36,847 nucleotides of DNA, from NCBI GenBank assembly GCA_964651405.1, contig CAZYZB010000003.1, positions 1-36,847 on the forward strand, given 5' to 3'. The stretch is from JAWBOD01 sp964651405. GTDB taxonomy: Archaea; Aenigmatarchaeota; Aenigmatarchaeia; Aenigmatarchaeales; Aenigmatarchaeaceae. Positions 24,462 through 32,572 of this stretch are shown here, piece after piece. Each line of letters starts with the position of its first letter. Position 1 is the first letter of the stretch. The notes under the pieces were generated by a model. That model did no database searches and was not told where the DNA came from. It was given only the letters and a program-made list of their open reading frames with translations. The translations under genes and the position numbers were made by a program.

Positions 24462-25093
24462 TCATATTCCTTTTCTAAAACTTCTTTTGTCTTTTTGGCA
24501 ATTTTTTCTCCTACGCCTCTTACTTCCTTCAGTTCTTTCTCGTCAGCATTAAATATTTTTTGTGGGGTTTTAAAATGCTTTAGTAAATCCTTTGCCCTTA
24601 CTGAAGAAATATCTGGTAGACTAGAAATTAAATACTCTTGTCTTTCCTTTACTGTTTCAGGAACTTTTTTGTTCCTTAACGAGACTTCTCGCTTCTCGTC
24701 TATCTGCTCTCTCTTCGCAATCCAGTAGACTAAACCAGCAGTATCAGCTAAGTCCCTCGTCCATATTATTGGAATAGATAAGTCGACTGTTATTGCAGCT
24801 AAGGCTCCACGGATAATGTTTGGCTGTAAATAGCCGTATAAAGATTCCTCTCCCTCTATAATCAAGATTGGCTTCTCAAAATTATCTTTCATAGCTTTCA
24901 ACTGAGTAAAAAGCCTTTTGTCAGTGATGCTTTGAATAAAATCTTTGGTTACCTTCTTTTCTATGCAAACTCTATCTGAGCAGATAAAATCGCCATAAAG
25001 AAGCATTTTCTTTTGAATAATACAATCATATTGTTTGAAATAATCCAATATAGAAGATTCTCTATTATCCACGAAAATTAGAACTTTACTCAT
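24458..25093 (-). CDS. XPF/ERCC4-type nuclease with helix-hairpin-helix
   Basis: The 211-residue protein starts with the ERCC4 fold: FVDNRESSILDYF, LLYGDFICSD, then IEKKVTKDF, which replaces the usual ERKxxxD by EKKxxxD but keeps the acidic and basic residues. The segment LIIEGEESLYG follows. Residues 150-211 hold two helix-hairpin-helix motifs (LPDISSVRAKDLLKHF, LKEVRGVGEKIAKKT) for DNA binding and dimer formation. It would cut branched DNA such as forks and flaps. In many euryarchaea this module is fused to a helicase as Hef; here the helicase is encoded separately at 26150. It heads an operon with DUF460. Confidence 0.9.
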   Translation of the reverse strand: MSKVLIFVDNRESSILDYFKQYDCIIQKKMLLYGDFICSDRVCIEKKVTKDFIQSITDKRLFTQLKAMKDNFEKPILIIEGEESLYGYLQPNIIRGALAAITVDLSIPIIWTRDLADTAGLVYWIAKREQIDEKREVSLRNKKVPETVKERQEYLISSLPDISSVRAKDLLKHFKTPQKIFNADEKELKEVRGVGEKIAKKTKEVLEKEYE

Positions 25094-25100
25094 CAGTTAT

Positions 25101-25110
25101 AATTTAAATA
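25101..25110 (+). promoter_or_regulatory. TATA-like box for the structured RNA
   Basis: The run aatttaaata is centred 27 bases before the first base of the closing stem at 25133. The neighbouring A/T-rich run 25111-25124 is at the right distance for the minus-strand nuclease gene, so the two promoters lie back to back. Confidence 0.5.
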
Positions 25111-25132
25111 CATAAAATATAAATTAATTATT

Positions 25133-25237
25133 GTTGCTCAGGAGGATGTTACAGATAATAGATTCAAGTCTTCGGACTGGAACTCAGCGCACCGCTTCGG
25201 CGGTTCTCAAAGATATCTGAAACTTAAACTGAGCAAC
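25133..25237 (+). ncRNA. Candidate structured RNA, three-way junction with two UUCG hairpins
   Basis: Closing stem: 25133-25141 (GTTGCTCAG) pairs perfectly with 25229-25237 (CTGAGCAAC). Second stem: 25148-25157 (GTTACAGATA) pairs with 25214-25223 (TATCTGAAAC) with one A-A mismatch. Inside are hairpin A, AGTC-TTCG-GACT (25167-25178) with outer pairs TTC/GAA, and hairpin B, ACCGC-TTCG-GCGGT (25191-25204). Both loops are cUUCGg, the very stable tetraloop, on the plus strand only. The segment is more G/C-rich than its surroundings, has a TATA-like box 27 bases upstream and a T-rich run (TTTCTTATCTT) after the closing stem. It does not fit tRNA, 5S rRNA, SRP RNA, or C/D or H/ACA box RNA. It could also be a leader element of the gene at 25289, though that gene has its own TATA-like run. 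Confidence 0.65.
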
Positions 25238-25288
25238 TTTCTTATCTTAAGAATAAAGTTATTTATTTGGCTAATAGTAATAATTTTT

Positions 25289-26149
25289 ATGAATAACATT
25301 ATTAAGGTTGGCGCTATAGTTCCTATAATAATCCTTATAGCATTATTAACTTACTTTTTTGTAATTGCAAACAAACCAACTCAAACAGTCCAATTCTCAT
25401 TATCACTTTCTTCAGCGCACAGCACAATAGTTCCAGGAAAGAGTGTAACAACATATGTTGCAATAGCTCTAACAGGCAATATAAATGCAACAATAAATCT
25501 TTCAGCATCATACCTACCAGCTGCAGCATCTGTGAGCTTTAATCAGGCCTCATGTGATTATAATTGTAGTTCTGCTTTAACAATTTCAACTACACCAGAC
25601 ACACCAATCGGAACGTATGATATATTAATTAGTGGTACAGATGGAGTAAAAACAGACAATGTATCTTATTCTTTAACTGTTAGTTATTTGTCAACTATAC
25701 TAAAACCTGTTTCAGCATTATGTGGAATTAAGGAAAGACCTCAATATTCAAAAAATAGTTGGATTGAAATGCCCGTTAATTGTACTGATAAGCTCTTAGA
25801 AAAAGACTCAAGCTACTATACAATAGGAGGCAATAGCATTACACTAAATAAAATACCAGCAGTTGAAGTAAAATTTGATTTGAGCAACATTGAGATTAAA
25901 AAAATTGTTAATGCAACAGCAGAAATTAACATGGCATGCAGGTCTTATTTGGATATAGCCTCACTAACAGAGTTTAATGCGTGGGATCCACTCCCGTCTT
26001 ATTTCTATTGCGGAAGAACAAAAGAAAGAAAAACCGCTTACATAGAACCAAAAATAATTAGCAACACTGCATATGTTCTGATTACACCAGGAACTGGAGA
26101 TTCTGAAACAGACGTGGATAATGTTGTTTTAAGCGTTACTTACGCTTGA
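25289..26149 (+). CDS. Membrane-anchored surface protein, 286 aa
   Basis: Residues 5-28 (IKVGAIVPIIILIALLTYFFVI) form one N-terminal membrane anchor; the rest is outside. Residues 35-130 resemble an Ig-like beta-sandwich (FSLSLSSAHSTIVPGKSVTT, ending SYSLTVSYL). A second Cys-containing domain (CGIKERPQ, VNCTDK, MACRSY, FYCGRT) may be held by disulphides. Several N-x-S/T sequons suggest glycosylation. The function is not recognised; a cell-envelope or pilin-like role is possible. It is convergent with the helicase gene, the two stops being directly adjacent. An A/T run near 25260 could be its own promoter, separate from the RNA upstream. Confidence 0.7.
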   Translation: MNNIIKVGAIVPIIILIALLTYFFVIANKPTQTVQFSLSLSSAHSTIVPGKSVTTYVAIALTGNINATINLSASYLPAAASVSFNQASCDYNCSSALTISTTPDTPIGTYDILISGTDGVKTDNVSYSLTVSYLSTILKPVSALCGIKERPQYSKNSWIEMPVNCTDKLLEKDSSYYTIGGNSITLNKIPAVEVKFDLSNIEIKKIVNATAEINMACRSYLDIASLTEFNAWDPLPSYFYCGRTKERKTAYIEPKIISNTAYVLITPGTGDSETDVDNVVLSVTYA

Positions 26150-27661
26150 CTAAAAATCACTTAAAATATGCTGAGTTTTATGCTGCATATTTCTAAGAAC
26201 TTCTTTCATTCTCTTCTCCTTTCTATAGGCAGACCAATAATAGCTTTCGTCCCTCGTGTTCTTCGTTATTAGGAATATGATTTTTCCTACTTTAGTTCTT
26301 CCAACTCTTCCTCTTCTTTGAATTGTCCTTATCTCAGATGGAACTGAATCATAGAATATTGCAGTGTCAGCTGATGGAATATGAAGACCTTCCTCGCCTA
26401 TAGGACTGGTGATCAAGCAGTTAAAATAACCTGCATTAAAATCCTTGATAACGTCGATTTGTTCCTTTTGTGAAAGTCCTTTTTCTCCACCTTGACCAAT
26501 TAGAACGACTGGCCTACAAACCTCCTCTAATAGATTATGTAAATTAAAAATGTTGTCCCTATAATGAGAGAAAATTATTAATGCTACGTTCTTGTTTATT
26601 TCTATTTCTTTCTTAATAACATCCTTTAGCTTCTCCACCTTCGGATGCTCTTCAGAGGTTTCTATTATTTTCAAGGCCTTTAAAAATTCAACATCATTCA
26701 AAAGTCCTTTGTCTGACTTGGTTTTCTTTTCCTTAATTTTTTCTAAGTAAATCCTAGTGGCTTTGACGCTTTGCGTCTCTAACAATTCTAGGACGTGCCA
26801 TATCTTTACAGTTTCAACTATCAGTGATATTACGTAAAACAAGAAGGGTTTCCTCTCAGTTGCGATTTGCCTGCTAATTTTTTTTTGTGCTTGCAACAAT
26901 TCTTTTTTTGAATTTATATTAAGGCTGTATTCTCTCATCTTGCCCAGTCTTCTTTTTAGGGCGCCTTTTAAAAGTTCCTGAGCGTTTTTTAAATTATCAG
27001 ACAAGTCAACTCTCACATATTCTGTTTTTATCTCCTTCACATAAGGCTTAACGTCCTCATCTTCCTCAGTCCTTATCTCGACTGCTTCTATGAAAAGATT
27101 CTTGCAAATTTCCTTTATTTTTTCCTCGGTCCCACCAGGAGATGCTGTCAAGCCGAGTATGAGTGGATTCTGACATTGCTCCTTGTACTTTTTAGCTACA
27201 AGAGTGTAAGAATAGTTACCGATCGAGTGTTGGGCCTCATCGAAGGTTATGAGTGAAAAGTCATTCAAATTAATCCTATTATACTTTAGGTCGTTACCAA
27301 TGCATTGGGGTGTTGAAACAATTACCTTGCTCTTTCTGTAAAGGTATTCTCTGTCCTCAGGCCTTATTTTTCCAGTTATTAGAACAATCTTTTCTGGTTC
27401 AATGTCGATCGATTCTTCAAAAGCCTTTTGGATTTGTGCGCATAAAGGACGTGTAGGACTAAGTATCATTATTTTGCTGTCTGGAAATTGCTGCAAACGA
27501 TTTGCTGCTACTAATATCGATATCAAAGTCTTTCCAAGTCCAGTTGAGACTACTACCAAGCAGTTTTTTTTTGAAGCAGTGTCTACTATATTATTTTGAT
27601 ATTCTCTGGACTGAACGGTCTTATCCTTTATCAGCGGATGAGAAACATACTCTTCTTCCAT
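26150..27661 (-). CDS. Hef/FANCM-like SF2 helicase (without nuclease domain)
   Basis: The protein has 503 residues. Motif I is STGLGKT, Ia SPTRPLCAQ, II DEAQ (Hef and FANCM usually have DEAH), III GLTASPGG, IV region IIFSHYRDN, V SPIGEEGLHIP, and VI QRRGRVGR. Between the two RecA-like domains is the helical insert (about residues 220-330) that Hef and FANCM use for branched DNA. The C-terminal ERCC4 nuclease of euryarchaeal Hef is missing; a matching nuclease lies 1.1 kb away at 24458-25093. It likely remodels stalled replication forks. Confidence 0.9.
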   Translation of the reverse strand: MEEEYVSHPLIKDKTVQSREYQNNIVDTASKKNCLVVVSTGLGKTLISILVAANRLQQFPDSKIMILSPTRPLCAQIQKAFEESIDIEPEKIVLITGKIRPEDREYLYRKSKVIVSTPQCIGNDLKYNRINLNDFSLITFDEAQHSIGNYSYTLVAKKYKEQCQNPLILGLTASPGGTEEKIKEICKNLFIEAVEIRTEEDEDVKPYVKEIKTEYVRVDLSDNLKNAQELLKGALKRRLGKMREYSLNINSKKELLQAQKKISRQIATERKPFLFYVISLIVETVKIWHVLELLETQSVKATRIYLEKIKEKKTKSDKGLLNDVEFLKALKIIETSEEHPKVEKLKDVIKKEIEINKNVALIIFSHYRDNIFNLHNLLEEVCRPVVLIGQGGEKGLSQKEQIDVIKDFNAGYFNCLITSPIGEEGLHIPSADTAIFYDSVPSEIRTIQRRGRVGRTKVGKIIFLITKNTRDESYYWSAYRKEKRMKEVLRNMQHKTQHILSDF

Positions 27662-27701
27662 AGGTTCACTATCTGCATATTATTTATTCTACAATTTTTA
27701 A

Positions 27702-28295
27702 ATGATTAGTATGAAGTTTAAGAAAATCATTTTTGCCTCTTTAATTTATGCTATTTGGTCTGTTTTGATAGGCTATTTAGTACCGCCTTTGGCAATTTGG
27801 GCATCTGTTATAGCAGCAGTAGTCGCAGGGATATATGTAGGCAGAAAAAATAGTGTCTCAAACGCTATATTAAGCGGTGCTTTGGCTGGTTTAATCGGCG
27901 GCATAGTTTATAGTTTTGTGACAGTCTATACAACGAGCCTATACGGAATACCTTTGGATGTTCCAACAGCAGGTTGGCTCACTCCTCTTTTAGAACCATT
28001 TAAAAGCTATTACGCTTATTTTGCAATTCCAACCCTTTCATTGATAGGCCTTTTTTTTGGTTCAATAGGAGGCTTGTTTGGTTCAATAGCAAAGCTCAGA
28101 AAGATCTTCCTTTTTTTAACTTTGTTCACTTTATTTATTTTTTATGCTGCTTTGGACAATGTCGCATGGTGGTGGGGCAGGGCCGATGTTAAATGGAGCA
28201 TGTCTGTTGTTTTAACTCACTGGATAGACATATATATGGCGTTTGCGTTCGCACTTTTCGTAACAGTGCTGGCGTATTGTTTAAAAATATATTAG
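27702..28295 (+). CDS. Polytopic membrane protein, copy 1 of tandem pair
   Basis: The 197-residue protein has about six hydrophobic segments, several Gly-rich (GALAGLIGGIVYSF, GLFFGSIGGLFGSIA). The signature LDNVAWWWGRADVKWSMS lies before the last membrane segment and recurs in the next gene (ADNMAWNWGRSDWTWYMS). An ATG three codons downstream (27711) is an alternative start and matches the paralogue better. Function unknown; Gly-zipper helices suggest a small channel or scaffold. It heads a three-gene membrane operon. Confidence 0.75.
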   Translation: MISMKFKKIIFASLIYAIWSVLIGYLVPPLAIWASVIAAVVAGIYVGRKNSVSNAILSGALAGLIGGIVYSFVTVYTTSLYGIPLDVPTAGWLTPLLEPFKSYYAYFAIPTLSLIGLFFGSIGGLFGSIAKLRKIFLFLTLFTLFIFYAALDNVAWWWGRADVKWSMSVVLTHWIDIYMAFAFALFVTVLAYCLKIY

Positions 28296-28302
28296 TGATA
28301 TC

Positions 28303-28893
28303 ATGAAAGTTTTGTACGGAGCTATCATATTTGCTGTTTGGTCAATACTAATAGGATTTTTTGTACAACCTTTGGCAACTTACTCAACTATAATAGCAGC
28401 CTTTGCTGCTGGGATTTATGTTGGCTATGGTAAAAAATCTTTTGATGGTTTGAGAAATGGCGCCATAGCAGGCCTTGTGGGCGGTATTTTAAGTGGCATC
28501 ACTGTCAGCTATCTACCAAACTATTTTTCTAATGTAGGAGGAATACCTCTAAAAATCTATGTCAGCGAATGGTTCACTCCTATTGTTGGGAATTTCTCAT
28601 TATCACTACCACAGTTCTCGATTTTTATTTATTTGCTATCAGTAGGCTTAGTTTTTGGAAGCATAGGTGGACTAACCAGTTCAATAAAGATTTTTAGGGG
28701 GATTTTACTTTTTTCCACGTTGTTTATACTTTTCATCCTATTTGGTGCAGCAGACAACATGGCATGGAATTGGGGAAGAAGCGACTGGACGTGGTATATG
28801 AGTTTCCAGCACGTTTTAACGAACGTAATAGACATTCAGGTTGCCATTGTATTTGCATTTATTATAATAATCTTATATTATATTTTAGAGTGA
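28303..28893 (+). CDS. Polytopic membrane protein, copy 2 of tandem pair
   Basis: This 196-residue paralogue of the preceding gene starts seven bases after its stop, with a GTGAT stretch as a possible ribosome site. Matching segments are AVWSILIGFFVQPLATYSTIIAAFAAGIYVG, the Gly-rich repeats (GLVGGILSG, FGSIGGLTSSI) and the motif DNMAWNWGR. The copies have diverged clearly, so the duplication is not recent. It may form a hetero-oligomer with copy 1. Confidence 0.75.
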   Translation: MKVLYGAIIFAVWSILIGFFVQPLATYSTIIAAFAAGIYVGYGKKSFDGLRNGAIAGLVGGILSGITVSYLPNYFSNVGGIPLKIYVSEWFTPIVGNFSLSLPQFSIFIYLLSVGLVFGSIGGLTSSIKIFRGILLFSTLFILFILFGAADNMAWNWGRSDWTWYMSFQHVLTNVIDIQVAIVFAFIIIILYYILE

Positions 28894-28897
28894 TAAT

Positions 28898-29371
28898 ATG
28901 AAAACAAATTATGCATTAATTTTTTTCATAGAAATTTTAGCTTTTATTTCGATTTCATTTTGGGCTGCTGCGATGGAAGGCCCTATAGGAGGAATCTTCG
29001 GACAGAAAGAACTTTACGGATTTAATGCAGATTTTTACATCTTCTTTATAACAATACCATTATTTCTGTTGTTGCCATTAATCATCAAGCCTGAAGTTAA
29101 ATTGTTTGGAACATTGCTGGGCGGGTATCTTATAGGCATTGCTTTGGAAGACTTTTTCTGGTTTGTGATAAACCCTTATTATGGATTTCAAAAATTCAAC
29201 AGCTATTATGCAATATGGCTAACTCCTTGGATGAAAATTGGACCTATTGAATTTCCATTTTTTTACATAAAATATATATTAGGAGGAATTTTAGTTTTAG
29301 TTATAATTGCATACAAATCAGAAAGAATTACCAGAATTCTTAAAAAGTTTATAAGAAAATGGTGGATATGA
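28898..29371 (+). CDS. Membrane protein, 157 aa
   Basis: Four hydrophobic segments are visible, with aromatic-rich parts (EDFFWFVINPYYGFQKF, NSYYAIWLTPWMKIGP) and a basic C-terminal tail (RITRILKKFIRKWW). It starts four bases after the previous stop with GTGATA upstream, so it belongs to the same operon as the tandem pair but is not an obvious paralogue. The motif WLTPWM echoes WLTPLL and WFTPIV of the pair. Function unknown. It is convergent with the HerA-like gene. Confidence 0.7.
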   Translation: MKTNYALIFFIEILAFISISFWAAAMEGPIGGIFGQKELYGFNADFYIFFITIPLFLLLPLIIKPEVKLFGTLLGGYLIGIALEDFFWFVINPYYGFQKFNSYYAIWLTPWMKIGPIEFPFFYIKYILGGILVLVIIAYKSERITRILKKFIRKWWI

Positions 29372-29377
29372 AAACAA

Positions 29378-31960
29378 TTAAGCAGTTTTTTCTTTCAAAG
29401 CAACTGGTGAACCACCTGCATGCCAACTTTGACGCGGACGAACCTGAATGGTAAAGAGCCTTTCAGAATTATCATCTAGAATTAATGCAGACCCTTTGGA
29501 TTTTGGCAGTTCGCCTATTGATTTTCTTATATCAAATAAAAGATAGGTCTGCATTATTGCAGACAAAGCCTCCAAATCTGGTTTGGCAGTGAGACGATGT
29601 GCTATAACCAAATCAGCCTGAGCAATTGCATCCTCATGGATCTTATTAGGCCTTTGAGTTATAAGGACTAGGCTTATACCAGGCTGCCTACCTTGTTTCA
29701 ACAAAGTCAGTATGTCATGTGTTGCTGCTGTCTCTTTTTTAGCAGGAATAAAGTTCTCTATCTCGTCTGCAATTACCCATGTTATTGGGATTTTCTTGAC
29801 GACCTCGCCGCCCATTACTGCTAGTTCTTCCTCTCTTCTTGCAGCCATTCTTACTTCGTAAATTTGTCTAAGCAATATTCCTAGCATTAAATTTCTAATG
29901 TTCCACTCTTGCAAAGAAACATCCAAAACAACTGCTACGCCCGGTTTTAAAAATTCCTCTATTGGTGTAGATTGGCTAGAGAAAATATCCCACCCGCCTG
30001 CTGCAAGAAACCTATTCTCTAGAGCTAATTTTTCCTTTTCATCTGATTTTTTGTCTAGTTCAATCTCTTCTATAATATCATGTATAGTATAGTCTCTTCC
30101 TTTCAGCTTTTTTATTATTCTCTCTAGTAAAATTCCTAAAGGTTCCAGAAGGTTTATTTCAAATGTCAAGGCCCAATCACCCACTGAAAGGTCAGAAGGT
30201 TTTATAGAAAATGTTCCATCATATGTTAGACCTGCTTTATCATAAAAGTCTGTCATTCCTATTGGAACTATATTCTTGATAGGAAATCCTTGCGGCTTTA
30301 ATCCCCATTCAGCTAGCATCAAGACGTCCTGATCATTTGGATTTTTCATTGACCAAAATATTCCCATGGTATCTATCATCAAACAAGCTAAATTTTGTCT
30401 TACATCATCAGGAAGTTTCATGATTTCCTCTGCTATTATGCCGCCAGTATAACTATTATGAACTATAATGTCATTAGCTACAAAATTATGGATTTCTGGA
30501 ACTGATATGTCATATACTTTAAATTTACCTTCCAATGACTCAATAGAAGTTATTTCATCCCAAAAAATGTCAGATTGTGCCAATAATTCTATAAACTCAT
30601 TATTATCTTCTTCAGCGATTTGGAGCAACTTTTGCCTAGAAGGTCCATAATTAATGCTACTTCTAAGCGCTTTTGGTGTTTTATAATTAAAAGTTCTACC
30701 GGCTTCTGCCCAATTCTGGGGTCTATATATATCCCACATTTCTTTTGGTATAGTGTCCACATTTGGATTTCTTTTTATACTTTTCATTTCCTCCAAGCAT
30801 GCTTCTTGTTTTCTTCTTTTTTCTCCGAAGAATCCTATCTCTTCTATGAAATTTATAACGCTTTCACCACCAATTACAATCTCAAAAGAATGAAATATTT
30901 TATCATTAAGTTTTGTTTTCTTACTTCTAATCTTAGATAAGATACCAAATCTTAGTAGAAGATGTTGAACTTGACGGATTAGTTTTTCTGACGAAGAACT
31001 ATAAGAGATTTCCCAGTATTTGCTATCTTCTGTTGGTTTGTATATACTCCCATCGCAACTAAACATTCTGTTAAGGAAAAGAGATAATTGATATTTTGGT
31101 AACTGGAATATTATGTCAGGTATAAATTTTTCTCTTGATAACTTTCTATAGATTTTTATATCTTCAAGCCATTCGCGGATAGAACTCTTTTTTTGAGGAG
31201 CATAAGTACCTTTACTAAATTTTCCATCTTCTCTAATAAACAGTTTCATTTTGGATTTGTCTATCTCTCTTTTAGATTTAGAAACTCTGTAGCAACCATC
31301 TTTACTGTGTTTTTTTATTTTTAGATTCGAGTCAAACTGTCTTACAGAATCCGAGAATTCAGTGAGTATTTCATTATTCTTATTACTGAATAATACAAAA
31401 CCGTTGTCCAAATGGCCTTCAGAAAGAAGGTATGCAAGTAACTTTATTTTATATTCTTCTATACTCTTGCATCCAAATGCTTCTATTTTTCTAGGAACGG
31501 CTATTCTGCTTCCTATTGACAATTCGTTAATTTGTTTCCATCCTTTAATGGTTAATAGCGGATGTTCAGGGGTTAGTTTTATTTCCCTCCCACTTCTTAG
31601 TTTTAAATAAATAATGTTATTTACTTCTCTGACAAAAAAATCCTCTTTATCTGCTTCTCTTATTTTTAATTTTTTATCCAGTCCAAATATCTTATTCCTA
31701 TTGTTTTCAAGGTCTTTTATTGGAATTACTGAACCGTCTTCTAAAGTGATAAGTGTATTTTCTTCTATACACTTCCCCGAGCCCCTTTTTCCAACGATCA
31801 AAATAACGTGAGGCCTTAGAACGTCCATTACTATTGGATTAGTTAAATGATAGTCATATCCTTTTCCAACAATATGTTTTCCTAAAAATATGCAGCCTTT
31901 CTTACCGTACTTTTCTAGGTCTTCCTGGTCTCTTCCTATTATTATATCTTCAACAGCCAT
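29378..31960 (-). CDS. HerA-like DNA-translocase ATPase interrupted by an intein
   Basis: The precursor has 860 residues. The N-extein (1-63) ends in VGKRGSGK; the C-extein (503-860) starts SYTGG, so splicing restores Walker A (GKRGSGKS). Walker B is ITWVIADEIENF, followed by LTLLKQGRQPGISLVLITQRPN (sensor region) as in HerA/FtsK-type hexameric ATPases. The spliced product has 421 residues. No NurA gene is adjacent in the window. HerA-like proteins translocate DNA for end resection or other repair. The ATG follows an ATTTAAATA box shared back to back with the small gene at 32008. Confidence 0.88.
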   Translation of the reverse strand: MAVEDIIIGRDQEDLEKYGKKGCIFLGKHIVGKGYDYHLTNPIVMDVLRPHVILIVGKRGSGKCIEENTLITLEDGSVIPIKDLENNRNKIFGLDKKLKIREADKEDFFVREVNNIIYLKLRSGREIKLTPEHPLLTIKGWKQINELSIGSRIAVPRKIEAFGCKSIEEYKIKLLAYLLSEGHLDNGFVLFSNKNNEILTEFSDSVRQFDSNLKIKKHSKDGCYRVSKSKREIDKSKMKLFIREDGKFSKGTYAPQKKSSIREWLEDIKIYRKLSREKFIPDIIFQLPKYQLSLFLNRMFSCDGSIYKPTEDSKYWEISYSSSSEKLIRQVQHLLLRFGILSKIRSKKTKLNDKIFHSFEIVIGGESVINFIEEIGFFGEKRRKQEACLEEMKSIKRNPNVDTIPKEMWDIYRPQNWAEAGRTFNYKTPKALRSSINYGPSRQKLLQIAEEDNNEFIELLAQSDIFWDEITSIESLEGKFKVYDISVPEIHNFVANDIIVHNSYTGGIIAEEIMKLPDDVRQNLACLMIDTMGIFWSMKNPNDQDVLMLAEWGLKPQGFPIKNIVPIGMTDFYDKAGLTYDGTFSIKPSDLSVGDWALTFEINLLEPLGILLERIIKKLKGRDYTIHDIIEEIELDKKSDEKEKLALENRFLAAGGWDIFSSQSTPIEEFLKPGVAVVLDVSLQEWNIRNLMLGILLRQIYEVRMAARREEELAVMGGEVVKKIPITWVIADEIENFIPAKKETAATHDILTLLKQGRQPGISLVLITQRPNKIHEDAIAQADLVIAHRLTAKPDLEALSAIMQTYLLFDIRKSIGELPKSKGSALILDDNSERLFTIQVRPRQSWHAGGSPVALKEKTA
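30455..31771 (-). other. Intein with LAGLIDADG-type homing endonuclease, 439 aa
   Basis: Residues 64-502 of the precursor. It starts with Cys (CIEENTLITLEDG, block A), has block B (KLTPEHPLLTI), and ends FVANDIIVHN before a Ser (blocks F and G), the full set for self-splicing. The two endonuclease motifs are LLAYLLSEGHLDNG and LNRMFSCDGSIY; each keeps an acidic residue (Glu, Asp), so homing activity is possible. The insertion point is inside Walker A, between Lys and Ser, a conserved site typical for inteins in ATPases. Confidence 0.92.
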
Positions 31961-32007
31961 GAAAAGAATTTAGTAAAAGTTATTTAAATAGAATGCCTTA
32001 TTTTATT

Positions 32008-32109
32008 ATGAACAATAAGCAATTTACAATGTTTTTTGTAAGCATGTTTATAGGGTTTTTACTTGGTTTCTTAATCTGGTATCTAGTTTTTATTCAAACT
32101 TTTAAATGA
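32008..32109 (+). CDS. Single-span membrane micropeptide, 33 aa
   Basis: MNNKQFTMFFVSMFIGFLLG begins a peptide that is almost wholly one membrane helix, with a short tail ending QTFK. The ATG lies about 22 bases after TATTTAAATAG, fitting a leaderless transcript, and the next membrane-protein gene starts 19 bases downstream. The coding evidence is composition and promoter placement only, so it is moderate. Confidence 0.5.
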   Translation: MNNKQFTMFFVSMFIGFLLGFLIWYLVFIQTFK

Positions 32110-32128
32110 AAAATAACAATATATTTCT

Positions 32129-32476
32129 ATGAAAAAGAATAGATTTGACTTGGCAACTATATTCTTTGTAGGAATAGTGATATTTGCTATAATCGGAGCA
32201 GCAGTACCAATAAACAGAGGAATAATTTGGCTGATATTAGGAATTTGCGGTGCCATAGTTGCTATCCAAAACATCCAAATTAAGGAAGAGAATTCATTTT
32301 TAATAGCAATCTCAGCCTTAGTCATAATACTAACAGCATTTCTTTTAATTCCAGGGTTTGGGGATATGTTTTCCTCTCCTATAGGAACTTTGTTTGTTAA
32401 TTTAATTATTGGTTTTGGAATAGCAGGGTTTATAGTTGCATTAGGCCTAATATCTAAACTAGGCTTAGAGAAATGA
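32129..32476 (+). CDS. Small membrane protein, 115 aa
   Basis: Four hydrophobic segments (IFFVGIVIFAIIGAAVPI, IIWLILGICGAIVAIQNI, LIAISALVIILTAFLLI, LIIGFGIAGFIVALGLI) joined by short loops, N-terminus basic. I recognise no family; similar four-span proteins are common in archaeal genomes. It is probably co-transcribed with the 33-aa peptide. The 96 bases after it, before the convergent protease gene, hold no feature that I can see. Confidence 0.7.
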   Translation: MKKNRFDLATIFFVGIVIFAIIGAAVPINRGIIWLILGICGAIVAIQNIQIKEENSFLIAISALVIILTAFLLIPGFGDMFSSPIGTLFVNLIIGFGIAGFIVALGLISKLGLEK

Positions 32477-32572
32477 AGGCATCATTGGCTAGGCTTTCTC
32501 ATTCTACTACTTGCTAGAACCCGCATCGTTATAAGACTATTTTTTAGAGTTCTTCTATAAAGTCAAAATGAC

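Noticed and set aside
25133..25237. tRNA, 5S rRNA or box C/D RNA
   Set aside because: There is no T-arm next to the 3' side of the closing stem, no anticodon arm, no clear C and D boxes or terminal ACA box, and the size and fold differ from 5S rRNA.
32477..32572. Possible tRNA-like or sRNA sequence in a convergent gap
   Set aside because: A GGGTTCTAG run on the minus strand recalls a T-arm, but no matching stems or acceptor were found.
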